From the NCBI RefSeq assembly GCF_900184935.1, contig NZ_FXYE01000002.1, positions 744,001 through 808,000 on the forward strand: a stretch of 64,000 nucleotides of DNA, in the 5' to 3' direction. The stretch comes from Actibacterium lipolyticum. Its GTDB lineage: Bacteria; Pseudomonadota; Alphaproteobacteria; Rhodobacterales; Rhodobacteraceae. The position numbers were made by a program, and so were the translations under genes. A model generated the notes under the pieces. The model searched no databases. It saw only the letters and a program-made list of their open reading frames with translations, and was not told the origin of the DNA. Below are positions 51,337 through 60,126 of the stretch, one piece after another. Each line of letters opens with the position of its first letter. Within the stretch, counting starts at the first letter, position 1.

Positions 51337-53352
51337 TCAAATTTTCTTTTGAATGTCGGCCAAAATTCCCAAAATGCGGGCTTGGCATTCGGCATTCAGA
51401 TTAACGTCGGTTTGCAAGTAATATTGCCGGTCAGCATCGGGCTGTTCGATGGTGCGCACCTGCAGGCCCGGAAGGCTGGTAATGGGACTGCGCCCCACCA
51501 TCGCGATTTTTTCGGCGATTTTAGATCGCGCCCGCGACATCCCCACATAGGAGTGATCACGCGGCGCGCCCTCAAAGCTATAAAGCACCAAATCAAGGAT
51601 CGAGTGCGAGTAGTAACCGACATGCAGCTTTGCCTCTAACGCTTCGGACGGAACCCAAAGCAGAGCGCGGTCGTTGCCCTTTTTCGCCAAGGCGCGGATC
51701 AGCGGGCCATAGGCCTTGTGGAAATCAGCAAAGTCGATTGAGGGCGCGATCAGGTTAAGCGACACCACCCTGTCAAAGAAGTTTTGCTTCAGTTGGGCGC
51801 GGCGTTTCTTTTCGGTGGAGGTGGTCGCCGCGTCTTCCAGTGACAACAGGTAATTCCCCAAAAGCAACGCCCCCGCCCCATCGACCACCAAGTGCAGATC
51901 GACGTTTTCAACGGCGGCGAAGCTGTCAAACATATGCGCGGCGTGCCCATCTTTTCCGGTGGAAAGCCCCACAGCCCCACGCAACGCAGCACCGCCGCTG
52001 TGGGCAGATGCGATCTGGGCCGACCGCTTCAAATCCCGCCAAAAAGCACGACCAATGCCTGACGTTGTACGTTCGATCACCCGGTCCAGGTTTTTACTGT
52101 GGGGGCCAACTTTTTCGACGGCCTCTTGAAACAGATGGCTCAGCACCGAAATGGAGCTTTCCATGAAGTCATTGCACCAGAAAACCGCATAGGGATACAT
52201 GCCCATCGTCTTGATGGCCTGACTTCGCTTCACCTCGACCTGAAAGGCCTGTTTCATCCCAAGCAGCGACCCGGTGACAGACATCACAACCGGACGCCGC
52301 ACGGCGGATTTCGCAAGTTGATCGACCGTCATGTTCACCGAGGTGATGCTGGATTCATAACTTCCGTGATCAACATGTTTGCCATCATCCAAATGCGCGT
52401 AATGCCCCAGCAGTTGGTGGCACGCGCTAGAGGATGATTTGATCGTGCGATCATCGAACAGAATACCTTGCTGCCCGATCGAATGCTGAAACGCGTTCGG
52501 TGCCGAAACGCCAAGGCGCAGCACCCATGCATCCATCACATGTTCCGCCCAATCTTCGTAAGGCCACAGCGCAATACCCGGGCGGCCATCATACCCGCCC
52601 CAATTCAACCCCCAGGAATTCAGAACCAAAAAGCCCCGGTCGGTGTAACCCACAATGATGAACGCATGGCCCGAATTCACAATGGGCCGCCCGCGCGGAA
52701 TGACGCCCTGCTGGTCGGGCGCATGCCCAAGGTATTTGCGCGGATCCACCGCATCATCCACCCAACCCGCGTGCAATTCGGCAGATACCAGAATGCCGTC
52801 TGCCTCGCTTAGGGCGGCGTGATAATCGTTCAGATAGGGGCGCACCCGGTAATAGGCACCAAGGGTCGTGCTTTTGGCGTGTTTGGCGCGTTCAACGTTC
52901 AACGTGCAGTCCTGCGAACCCTGTGGCCAGCTTGCCTCTGGGCAGACCCCGAAATGATAGAACGCCTTAACCACCGACCGCAGCGAAGAGAGGCCTTCGG
53001 GCGTGCGGCGATCACGGGTTTCGCGCACAGCATCCTCTTGTCCGCCCTCTTGGCGTTGCGCCATCGTATAAAGCATGTCTGCCGATACGCCGGTCTGGTC
53101 GTGCGTGGTGTTATCCCATGATTTGAAACGCTGAATATCGATCAGATGTGCCAAGGCATGCCCCGCACAGGACCCATCCTGATGTTGATCACGCACAAGA
53201 TAGCACCAAGGCGTATCTTGGCCGTTGTCTGGCCCCTGCAAATAGGACGCGCCATAGAACCGGTGGCCAAGCGGCTGAAGCGTCGGGGTGTAATACTGGT
53301 CACGCAAATCCGACGGGTCGCGCCGGACCTTTTGCCTTAGTCGTTTATCCAT
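51337..53352 (-). CDS. Papain-like C1 peptidase fused to a nucleophile-less hydrolase-like domain
   Basis: The 671-residue protein starts with a C1-type cysteine-protease domain: Q56 and C62 in DQHQDGSCAGHALA, H229 in SGHAFIIVG, and N245 in NSWGLNWGG, so the catalytic set is complete. The second half (about 350-671) resembles an alpha/beta hydrolase, but the nucleophile elbow, GxSxG in active members, reads VDGAG at 490-494. The serine is therefore missing. No signal peptide is visible. It lies 57 bases after the peroxidase gene and 13 bases before the SGNH-caspase gene. The second domain may be a binding module. Confidence 0.8.
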   Translation of the reverse strand: MDKRLRQKVRRDPSDLRDQYYTPTLQPLGHRFYGASYLQGPDNGQDTPWCYLVRDQHQDGSCAGHALAHLIDIQRFKSWDNTTHDQTGVSADMLYTMAQRQEGGQEDAVRETRDRRTPEGLSSLRSVVKAFYHFGVCPEASWPQGSQDCTLNVERAKHAKSTTLGAYYRVRPYLNDYHAALSEADGILVSAELHAGWVDDAVDPRKYLGHAPDQQGVIPRGRPIVNSGHAFIIVGYTDRGFLVLNSWGLNWGGYDGRPGIALWPYEDWAEHVMDAWVLRLGVSAPNAFQHSIGQQGILFDDRTIKSSSSACHQLLGHYAHLDDGKHVDHGSYESSITSVNMTVDQLAKSAVRRPVVMSVTGSLLGMKQAFQVEVKRSQAIKTMGMYPYAVFWCNDFMESSISVLSHLFQEAVEKVGPHSKNLDRVIERTTSGIGRAFWRDLKRSAQIASAHSGGAALRGAVGLSTGKDGHAAHMFDSFAAVENVDLHLVVDGAGALLLGNYLLSLEDAATTSTEKKRRAQLKQNFFDRVVSLNLIAPSIDFADFHKAYGPLIRALAKKGNDRALLWVPSEALEAKLHVGYYSHSILDLVLYSFEGAPRDHSYVGMSRARSKIAEKIAMVGRSPITSLPGLQVRTIEQPDADRQYYLQTDVNLNAECQARILGILADIQKKI

Positions 53353-53409
53353 ATTTTGAACTCTGCCGGTGGGCGCGCACCCCGCAAAAGGGGCCGCGCC
53401 CTGCCTCGA

Positions 53410-55257
53410 TCAAACGCCTACGCTGGGCAACAAACCACCCGCGCGCAGCAGCGCCGCAAGGCTCTCCACAGGTTCGCCATTTGGCTGAACAGCATCCGCG
53501 GGTGTCCATGAATTGAACGCCCCCTGATTGATATAACTGTTCGGGTCCGTGATGATCAGACCCGCGATGGTTTCCGCAACAATACGGCTGCCCAAGGGGC
53601 CCAAATGTTCGCCATTGGCTTTCACCTCGGCCTCTTTCAGAAGATAGAACCACAGCGGGGTGGACACCTCAAACTGCCCGGAAAGAACGGCGTCGCCCGT
53701 TGTGCCTTCTGACAGTTCTGCGGCCGTCAGGGCGTCAACCGTGATCCCGTCAGATGCCATGCTGTCCATGATCGACTGCGCGTCGGGCAAGTTGAACACA
53801 TAGCCACGGCGCAGGTTTCGTGCGGCAAGGTGGGCCATGATACCGCTCATCCCGGCTTTTTCGTTGCGCATGTCACGCAATGGAAGCGCAAGCCGGGTGT
53901 CGATTTTACGCGCCACGCGGTTGGTGAACGTCCCGCTGTCATCGATGAAGCGGTTCCAATCAATGATCCAGTTATCTGGCAGCGTAGGGAGCCCCATCAT
54001 ACCGCCACCTGCGGTGAACTCGAAAATCTGGCCGAAACTTGCGCGGCCAGTCCCCGACCCATCAGCCTTGCGGCCGAAATTACTGTTATAGTCGTAATCG
54101 CCCCGCACCATGGAATGGCCGTAACGATACGCCGCCACCGAAAATTCCAGCGGCATCGGGCGGGCACCTTCGGGCACGGAACCCTTATGCTTGTCAAAAA
54201 AGCCGCTATAGACAGGCGCCTTGTCGGCAACCACCGTATCGACCACGGAACCGTCGCAGATGGTTTTCAGGAAATGGTTCACCACCAGCCACTGATAAAT
54301 CCATGTCACGTTCTGGCGCGCCTCGGCGAAAAGCGCGTCATCATCGCCCGGTGCATTTCCCGCAGCGCGAATAGCGTCGACAACGGCATTGTGGAACCGA
54401 AGCATCGAAAGATGGGTCTGTGCGACGATCAGGTTTTCTTCGTTCCGACCATCGCCAATCAAGGCAACGCGGCGCAGCTCTTCATCAGATTTCGGCTCTG
54501 ACGGGTTGTCAAACAGCGTGCGAACATCGGCCATCGTAAGAGAGCCATCATCAATCGCCTGCCCAACACGCGGCAGATCGGCCCCAGAATCGGCCGGGAA
54601 ATCCGAAACCTCGAACAGACCGGGCGGAAGTGGCGTGACTGCGCCGATGCGCATCTTGGCAAGGTCGGTGGGGTCGCGCAGCGCAGCCTCAAGCTTTTCT
54701 GCTTCTGCAGATTGGCCGGGCCCGTCACCATAGACGCTGTCCAATTCCAGCAGCCCTTTGCGCAAGTTCATCTTCGACTTTTCAACATCATCCCGCGGCT
54801 GCGGATTCAGCGTTGCTTTGTCGATGTTGAACCCGCTTAACAGTGGGTCCCCTTCTTCGCGGTCGGTGTTGGCCGTCATATCATGGTCGATGAACTGCCC
54901 CAGATAGGTAAAGATCGGCGGCATCGAAGATTCGCCCTCTTCATCCTTCTGATCGAAGTTTGCTTCGGCCATTGCCGTCGCCAGCGCGTCTAACTTGGCT
55001 GCCGCGTCAGCGCTTGGCGCAACTTCGGGGGCTGTTTTGAAATAGAACCGAAACACCTCGCGCGGCTCAAGGCCCGGCGTGGTTGGGTCAGGGTTCGGAG
55101 TCGGGACCGGGTATTTGTAGCCCGGTTTCATTTCACGTGTTTTGCTAATGCTGCACACTTGGCCGATCGGAACGGTGTCATCCGCCTTCAGACCGCTCGC
55201 ACCGCGTGTTTTTGCGCCATAAGTAACCTTCGCGCCGTGACCCATTTGATAAAGCAT
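53410..55257 (-). CDS. Animal-type haem peroxidase
   Basis: The 615-residue protein belongs to the animal haem peroxidase (peroxidasin/cyclooxygenase) superfamily. The distal histidine is H125 in LGQFIDHDMT, the conserved GDGRNEEN segment is near 268-275, and the proximal haem ligand is H381 in YRYGHSMVRG. All are intact. It would oxidise halides or organic substrates with H2O2. The ATG at 55257 follows GAGGAG. Unlike most bacterial members, it has no visible signal peptide or RTX repeats. It is first in a four-gene operon with two proteases and a wall amidase. Confidence 0.86.
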   Translation of the reverse strand: MLYQMGHGAKVTYGAKTRGASGLKADDTVPIGQVCSISKTREMKPGYKYPVPTPNPDPTTPGLEPREVFRFYFKTAPEVAPSADAAAKLDALATAMAEANFDQKDEEGESSMPPIFTYLGQFIDHDMTANTDREEGDPLLSGFNIDKATLNPQPRDDVEKSKMNLRKGLLELDSVYGDGPGQSAEAEKLEAALRDPTDLAKMRIGAVTPLPPGLFEVSDFPADSGADLPRVGQAIDDGSLTMADVRTLFDNPSEPKSDEELRRVALIGDGRNEENLIVAQTHLSMLRFHNAVVDAIRAAGNAPGDDDALFAEARQNVTWIYQWLVVNHFLKTICDGSVVDTVVADKAPVYSGFFDKHKGSVPEGARPMPLEFSVAAYRYGHSMVRGDYDYNSNFGRKADGSGTGRASFGQIFEFTAGGGMMGLPTLPDNWIIDWNRFIDDSGTFTNRVARKIDTRLALPLRDMRNEKAGMSGIMAHLAARNLRRGYVFNLPDAQSIMDSMASDGITVDALTAAELSEGTTGDAVLSGQFEVSTPLWFYLLKEAEVKANGEHLGPLGSRIVAETIAGLIITDPNSYINQGAFNSWTPADAVQPNGEPVESLAALLRAGGLLPSVGV

Positions 55258-55593
55258 GGTCAATCTCCTCGTTAAATACATGTGCCGTAGGGTTGGCTAA
55301 ACGTTTGACCGCAGATCGAACGGGCCAAACCGGGAACAAATTTTGGTAATAAAGTTTCAAAATAGACGATTAATCCGATATATTTATCACAAACTGTTTC
55401 CAATTTGTAGATTAATCACGCGTTTCGCCGAAATCTGCGCCGGTCGCAGCCTTTCGTTTTCGCGCTTGGCCGCGCGTCCTGCAGAACTAACTTTCTGAAA
55501 TTCAGGCGAAATTAATTCGCGATGCCACACCCGTGTGACACCGCAAACTAGGAACGCCCACCGGCGTTTCTTGGCCTAAAATAAGCGCCTAAC
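55258..55593. promoter_or_regulatory. A/T-rich control region before the peroxidase operon
   Basis: This 336-bp gap has no supported gene and is clearly richer in A/T than its surroundings. It carries two GATTAATC palindromes (55368-55375 and 55410-55417) 42 bp apart, and an AATTAATT near 55510. It must hold the promoter of the peroxidase-protease operon. No single -35/-10 pair is convincing. Confidence 0.45.
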
Positions 55594-56517
55594 CTAATAA
55601 CGCGGCAGCTCTGTCAACTGACATTGCGGCTGATCAGGGTCAGCACAGCATGACCGAATCTGATCCACCGATCGCTTTTGAACCGTAATCCAAGCTGGCA
55701 TCGTCAGCCCATGTTCAGGCGGCATCGCGTTGGTCGCGGGAAAGTTCCGCGCCCATGCATCAGCCCCTTCTGGAATTTTGTGGCCGGTCATCCAATCCGT
55801 CAAGTTTCCGCAGGTTTCGCGAATGCCGATCCGGTGACAGCCAAGACAGGTGTTGTCCCGCAGGTTCATCGTTTTGGTGGGCCATTCGCCAAACCCAAAT
55901 TTGTGGCCGACGTGGAAGTAAGCCCCCATCGGGTTCACAGGCACCGCGCCCCAGACCTGTCCGACGAAAGGTGAAAACATGAACGGATCGTTGTCGTGGC
56001 AATTGCCACAGCCATCGTCCGCGACATCTTCGGGAGATTTCCAAAATTTCGTATCACGCGCTTCCGTCGGCGAGGCGACGTTTTCACCATCAATCACAGC
56101 GCCCACTTCGGCCTTGGCCTGAAACCAACAGGTCGCGCCGGTGGCCGGGTTGTGGGCGATTACGTCAATTTCGTCATAAGAAGTGCTTTCCGGCGCGCGG
56201 ATCATTTTCTGACGACACATCGCCGAGATTTGAAGCTTTTCAGTCGACAAATCCAAGATACGCGAATGCGGCACGCACTGCCCATCGGACTCATCGCCAT
56301 TCGGCAGCAGCGCGGGGCGGTCACATTCCATGTGCGATTTGAATTCGGTGACCGGGTTGCCGTTTACGGTAATCGGCACCGGCACACCGGTTTTGCACGA
56401 AAAGGCGGGCAGCGGGCCAACCTCTGCTTCACACGCCTTAGCGTATTCCGTGATGCTATTTTCCGCAGACGCCGCGCCGGCAATCAGGAACAGGGTCAGG
56501 ACCAATAAAGCACGCAT
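55594..56517 (-). CDS. Dihaem cytochrome c associated with a molybdenum hydroxylase
   Basis: The 307-residue exported protein has a signal peptide (ending AGAASAEN) and two haem-binding motifs, CGNCH and CLGCH. There is a further cysteine-rich C-terminal segment (RSCCADPDQPQC). It is coupled to the 2Fe-2S subunit gene by a TAATG overlap. It most likely accepts electrons from the periplasmic molybdenum hydroxylase encoded upstream and passes them to the respiratory chain. Its overall family was not recognised beyond the haem sites. Confidence 0.8.
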   Translation of the reverse strand: MRALLVLTLFLIAGAASAENSITEYAKACEAEVGPLPAFSCKTGVPVPITVNGNPVTEFKSHMECDRPALLPNGDESDGQCVPHSRILDLSTEKLQISAMCRQKMIRAPESTSYDEIDVIAHNPATGATCWFQAKAEVGAVIDGENVASPTEARDTKFWKSPEDVADDGCGNCHDNDPFMFSPFVGQVWGAVPVNPMGAYFHVGHKFGFGEWPTKTMNLRDNTCLGCHRIGIRETCGNLTDWMTGHKIPEGADAWARNFPATNAMPPEHGLTMPAWITVQKRSVDQIRSCCADPDQPQCQLTELPRY

Positions 56518-57044
56518 TACCCCTGCCCCCCTTCTTTGGCGGCAAGAACGTCTAACGCCGTTTTGCGCACGGCCTCGAAATAGCGGACATACCCGGTGCA
56601 GCGGCAGATGTGGGTGCCGATCGCCTCTTCGATCATGCCATCAAGCTGATCTTTGCTAACTTTCGACGTTTCCAACTGATCCAACAGGATCTTTGCGGCC
56701 ATCACGAAACCCGGCGTGCAATACCCGCACTGAAACGCGAAGTTTTTAAGGAATTCGGTTTGGATCGGGTGCAGGTCTTGATCACCGTTTGAAACACCTT
56801 CGACAGTCGTGATGGAGGTGCCATCCAACGTCGCCAATGCGGTGGAACAACTGATCACAGGCTCCTCCGCCTCGTTGCGCCCCTTTTTGACGGAAACCGT
56901 ACACGCGCGGCAAATACCAATGCCACAACAGAATTTCGTGCCGGTTAGGTTCAGATCTTCGTGCAAAAAGTCGATCAGCTTGTCGCCGCCGCGCTTTGCG
57001 TCCACCTCGTGCGGGTGGCCATTGACCCTGAAAGATATCGTCAT
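56517..57044 (-). CDS. 2Fe-2S subunit of a xanthine dehydrogenase-family enzyme
   Basis: The 175-residue small subunit has two 2Fe-2S sites: the plant-ferredoxin type (CCGIGICRACTV and C in VISC) and the helical type (CGYCTPGFVMAA and CRCTGY). The ATG at 57044 overlaps the large-subunit stop. The upstream open frame to 57149 would run inside the large-subunit gene, so it was rejected. It carries electrons from the molybdenum centre to the cytochrome. It has no signal peptide of its own and is expected to be exported with the Tat-targeted large subunit. Confidence 0.92.
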   Translation of the reverse strand: MTISFRVNGHPHEVDAKRGGDKLIDFLHEDLNLTGTKFCCGIGICRACTVSVKKGRNEAEEPVISCSTALATLDGTSITTVEGVSNGDQDLHPIQTEFLKNFAFQCGYCTPGFVMAAKILLDQLETSKVSKDQLDGMIEEAIGTHICRCTGYVRYFEAVRKTALDVLAAKEGGQG

Positions 57045-59851
57045 GCCCGCAGCCCTTTCAAGATTTTCTCTGGCGTTATCGGAAGCGAGCTGTACCGCAC
57101 CCCAACCGCATCGTGCAGCGCGTTGGAAATGGCTGGTGCGACCGAACACATCACAGCCTCGGCAATGCCGCGCCCGGCCCCTTTGTCGGCGGGCGTTTCG
57201 TCCAGAATGATAAGCTCTTGCGAGCGCGCATCAGGCCGGAACCCCGTATTCAACGGAACATCGGCTGCACGGGCCACATGGTAACGATCAAGGTTCCACG
57301 TCCCGTTGGCGGGCCCCGCCATGCCGGGGGGCAAATCTTCGTGCAAGGCATAACTGATGGCCATCGCCACCCCGCCCTGACTTTGCCCCGAAACCAAGGC
57401 TGGCACGTGAACCCGCCCCGCGTTCAGCACGCTTAGAACGTTTTCAACTTGAACCGCCCCCGTCCCACGATCAACGGTCAGACCGACGACATTCACGCAA
57501 GGTGCCCACACATAACGCGCGAACCTGCGCGTCCATGCGGCCGGGCCAAATGCGTTTTGGCGTACCACCCGCGTGGGTTTATCCGCGCCCGGCATGTAGA
57601 ACGACAAACCGTCCAGCGCGAGGTGGATCTGCCCCCCAGGCGTGTCATAGTCCGCCTCGGCCCAGATCGCTTGGAAATATGCATGGCCAAGCGTGCCACG
57701 TGGCAAGCCATTTTCGAAAACCGCACCGGCCAGAACGTCCTGTGGCAACGGATCGGCCCCGCCATCACGGAGCACCAGCGCACCATCAACCCAAGCGGTG
57801 GCACTTGATTGCAAATCGGGCATACCCCACAGGATACGCGCGGCGGGCATGATGCTGCCTTCTAGCAACGCGAGTGCGGTTTGCTGGACCACATGCACCT
57901 GATGCAGCCCCGTTAGACAGGCCGACGAAGAGCCGACGCCCTTTGAAGTCCAATCCGGGTTATCCCAGCGTGTGCCAAGCTTGTCCCGCGTGGTCAGTTC
58001 CGTATCGGCGAACAGGGTGTAATCGCCCATTTCAACGTCAACGGCATTGGCGCCAAGGATCGGGCCAATCACAACACCCAACGTGGTGGCGGACCCGTTG
58101 CCCATATCCACCGCGTCAGATTTCACCGTCAGCTTGCCGGTTTCATCCATCGTGATGGCGGCCACCATCCCGTCGCCAGACGTGCCATAAGCCTGAAGCG
58201 ACATCGCTAGCCCGGTGCCATAGGTCAGCCCGCGCGCGGCGTATTCATCGCGCAGCGCTTCGCGGTCGGCCCACATCGGGTGCGCCTCGGCGCGGTCAAG
58301 CATTTCGCGCAGGCGCAGCTCTTGCTGAACCGGGCCGCCGGTTACGGTCGTGTCGCCTTCGCCAATCAGGTTGGCACGGCGCAGCGCGACCGGGTCCCAC
58401 CCCTGCCCTGCGGCGACGTCGTCCAAGGCCGTTTCAATCGCAAAAAACGCCTGAGGGCCGCCAAACCCGCGCTGCGACCCGCCAGAGATGTTTTCGCTGT
58501 GCACAGCCTCGGCGTAGATATTCGCCATCGGCGTTTTATACGATCCGCCCGCACACAGCGCCGCCAAAGAGGCCACATAGGGGCTTAGGTTCTTACGCCC
58601 GCCCCCATCAAAGCGCATATTCATTTCGATGTTCTGAAGCTTCATATCCGGGGCAATGGCAACCTGCCCGGTTAGATCGGTCGCGTGCCGTTTCAGGCCC
58701 ACGCGGAACTGTTCGTACCGATCATACATCAACTGCACCGGGTTACCGTCCGTGAACGCCGACGCCAACGCCAGCATCAGCGAAAACGGCGACCCATCGC
58801 GCCCGCCAAACCCACCGCCGGGATAGCAAGTCGTCAGAACGACAGCGTCCAATTTGAACGGCGCATCGGACGAACGGTACATCGAAACAATGTCGGAAAA
58901 ATCGCCATCAGGCGATTGCGTCCCCAGCACCAAGTTCAGCGTTTTGTTTTCGACGTCGTGCCATGCAAGCCCAGATTCCGGCTCCATGAACATTGGGTCC
59001 ATCGCCCGCATGTCGCAGGCGAAATCGTGGCGCAAAAGGTCAGGGCGCGCATCCAATGCATCGGCGATCAGGGCTTTGTAACTGTCCGCTTCCAGCGGAT
59101 AGGAATACGGGTTTGCATTCGCATAATCGAAACTGACGCCCCCGTGGTCGTATTTCACGTAAGTCGTCTTGGGATTGAACACCACGGGATCTTTGGGCGG
59201 GGCAGCATCGCCATATTTCTGGAAATCGTCATCCTGAAACGCCATCGCGCGGCTGGCTTCCCGATATTCGGCCAGATCATCAAAGATCAAAAGCGCGACC
59301 GCCTGCCCCAGAAAATCAGGAACATTGCCCGGCTGCACGATCAGATCAAACACAACTGCATAGGGGCGATCAAAACCGCGGGTTTTAGGCTGATCCTTGG
59401 CTTCTTCTTCAATCCGTTCATCGACCAAAAGATCGCGCCGGATGGCAATCTGGGGTGACCGCTGCGAGGCGTTAAGTTCATTCCCCAGAATGATCCGCGC
59501 CTTTTTCGCCGCCGGTGGCAGATAGCGGCGATCAATGCCTTTAAAGACTTTCTCGGTGGTCAGGGCGCGCAGATACATCGCGTAATGCGGCTTGCCCTTC
59601 CAATCCTTCATGTCCTTGAACGTGTGGTCGCGGGCAAAGACTTTTTGGCCTGTGACCTTCTTCAACCCATCAATGCGTTGCGTCGCGACACCCGGGGTTT
59701 CGGTCGTGAATGGAACCGTGCCATCGGCCGTTTGCGCCTGCCCCATCCCCGAAGGTGAAAGGACCGTTAACGCAACAGCGCCGGAGGCAGTTTCAAGAAA
59801 CCGCCTCCGACTTAAAATTGCTGTCTGAAAATGTTTTAGCTTGGTGCTCAT
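57041..59851 (-). CDS. Molybdopterin-binding subunit of a periplasmic xanthine dehydrogenase-family enzyme
   Basis: The 936-residue catalytic subunit has a Tat signal (LSRRRFLETASGAVALTVLS) and belongs to the xanthine dehydrogenase/IorB superfamily. Visible segments are GGSQRGFGGPQAFFAIE, VQVENVLSVLNAGRV and, near the C terminus, GRGIAEAVMCSVAPAISNAL with the catalytic glutamate. It hydroxylates an aldehyde or N-heterocycle with a monomolybdopterin cofactor. An AGGAG site precedes the ATG. The partners (2Fe-2S, cytochrome c) follow directly and make a three-gene periplasmic oxidase. Confidence 0.9.
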   Translation of the reverse strand: MSTKLKHFQTAILSRRRFLETASGAVALTVLSPSGMGQAQTADGTVPFTTETPGVATQRIDGLKKVTGQKVFARDHTFKDMKDWKGKPHYAMYLRALTTEKVFKGIDRRYLPPAAKKARIILGNELNASQRSPQIAIRRDLLVDERIEEEAKDQPKTRGFDRPYAVVFDLIVQPGNVPDFLGQAVALLIFDDLAEYREASRAMAFQDDDFQKYGDAAPPKDPVVFNPKTTYVKYDHGGVSFDYANANPYSYPLEADSYKALIADALDARPDLLRHDFACDMRAMDPMFMEPESGLAWHDVENKTLNLVLGTQSPDGDFSDIVSMYRSSDAPFKLDAVVLTTCYPGGGFGGRDGSPFSLMLALASAFTDGNPVQLMYDRYEQFRVGLKRHATDLTGQVAIAPDMKLQNIEMNMRFDGGGRKNLSPYVASLAALCAGGSYKTPMANIYAEAVHSENISGGSQRGFGGPQAFFAIETALDDVAAGQGWDPVALRRANLIGEGDTTVTGGPVQQELRLREMLDRAEAHPMWADREALRDEYAARGLTYGTGLAMSLQAYGTSGDGMVAAITMDETGKLTVKSDAVDMGNGSATTLGVVIGPILGANAVDVEMGDYTLFADTELTTRDKLGTRWDNPDWTSKGVGSSSACLTGLHQVHVVQQTALALLEGSIMPAARILWGMPDLQSSATAWVDGALVLRDGGADPLPQDVLAGAVFENGLPRGTLGHAYFQAIWAEADYDTPGGQIHLALDGLSFYMPGADKPTRVVRQNAFGPAAWTRRFARYVWAPCVNVVGLTVDRGTGAVQVENVLSVLNAGRVHVPALVSGQSQGGVAMAISYALHEDLPPGMAGPANGTWNLDRYHVARAADVPLNTGFRPDARSQELIILDETPADKGAGRGIAEAVMCSVAPAISNALHDAVGVRYSSLPITPEKILKGLRA

Positions 59852-60126
59852 ATGATACTCCTAGTTGCAGAGGTACACATGGTCACCTTTTAACGATAGT
59901 CTTTACTTCTAATTTTCCACTCACACCCTTTCTTAACCTTACCCGACGGCAACCCATGTCAGATAGGCGACACATGCAGTTTTTCATTGGCTTTTTCCGC
60001 CATTGTCCCGCCCTGCGCAGCAATCCGACCAGCAGCACAAGGACTGTTCGAAGAAGCCAGCCGAAATCTCAGCAGACTTTTCACACTTCGCCTTATTTAT
60101 AAGCATTTAGGGGCCGACGCGGGCAG
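59852..60126. promoter_or_regulatory. Promoter region of the molybdenum hydroxylase operon
   Basis: This 275-bp spacer between the permease stop and the hydroxylase start carries no supported gene. A pyrimidine-rich, A/T-rich stretch near 59890-59950 is the most promoter-like part for the minus-strand operon. No repeat or terminator of good quality was found. Confidence 0.35.

Noticed and set aside
58685-59458. 257-codon plus-strand frame opposite the molybdenum hydroxylase gene
   Set aside because: It is arginine- and histidine-rich, motif-free and wholly contained in a well-supported enzyme gene.
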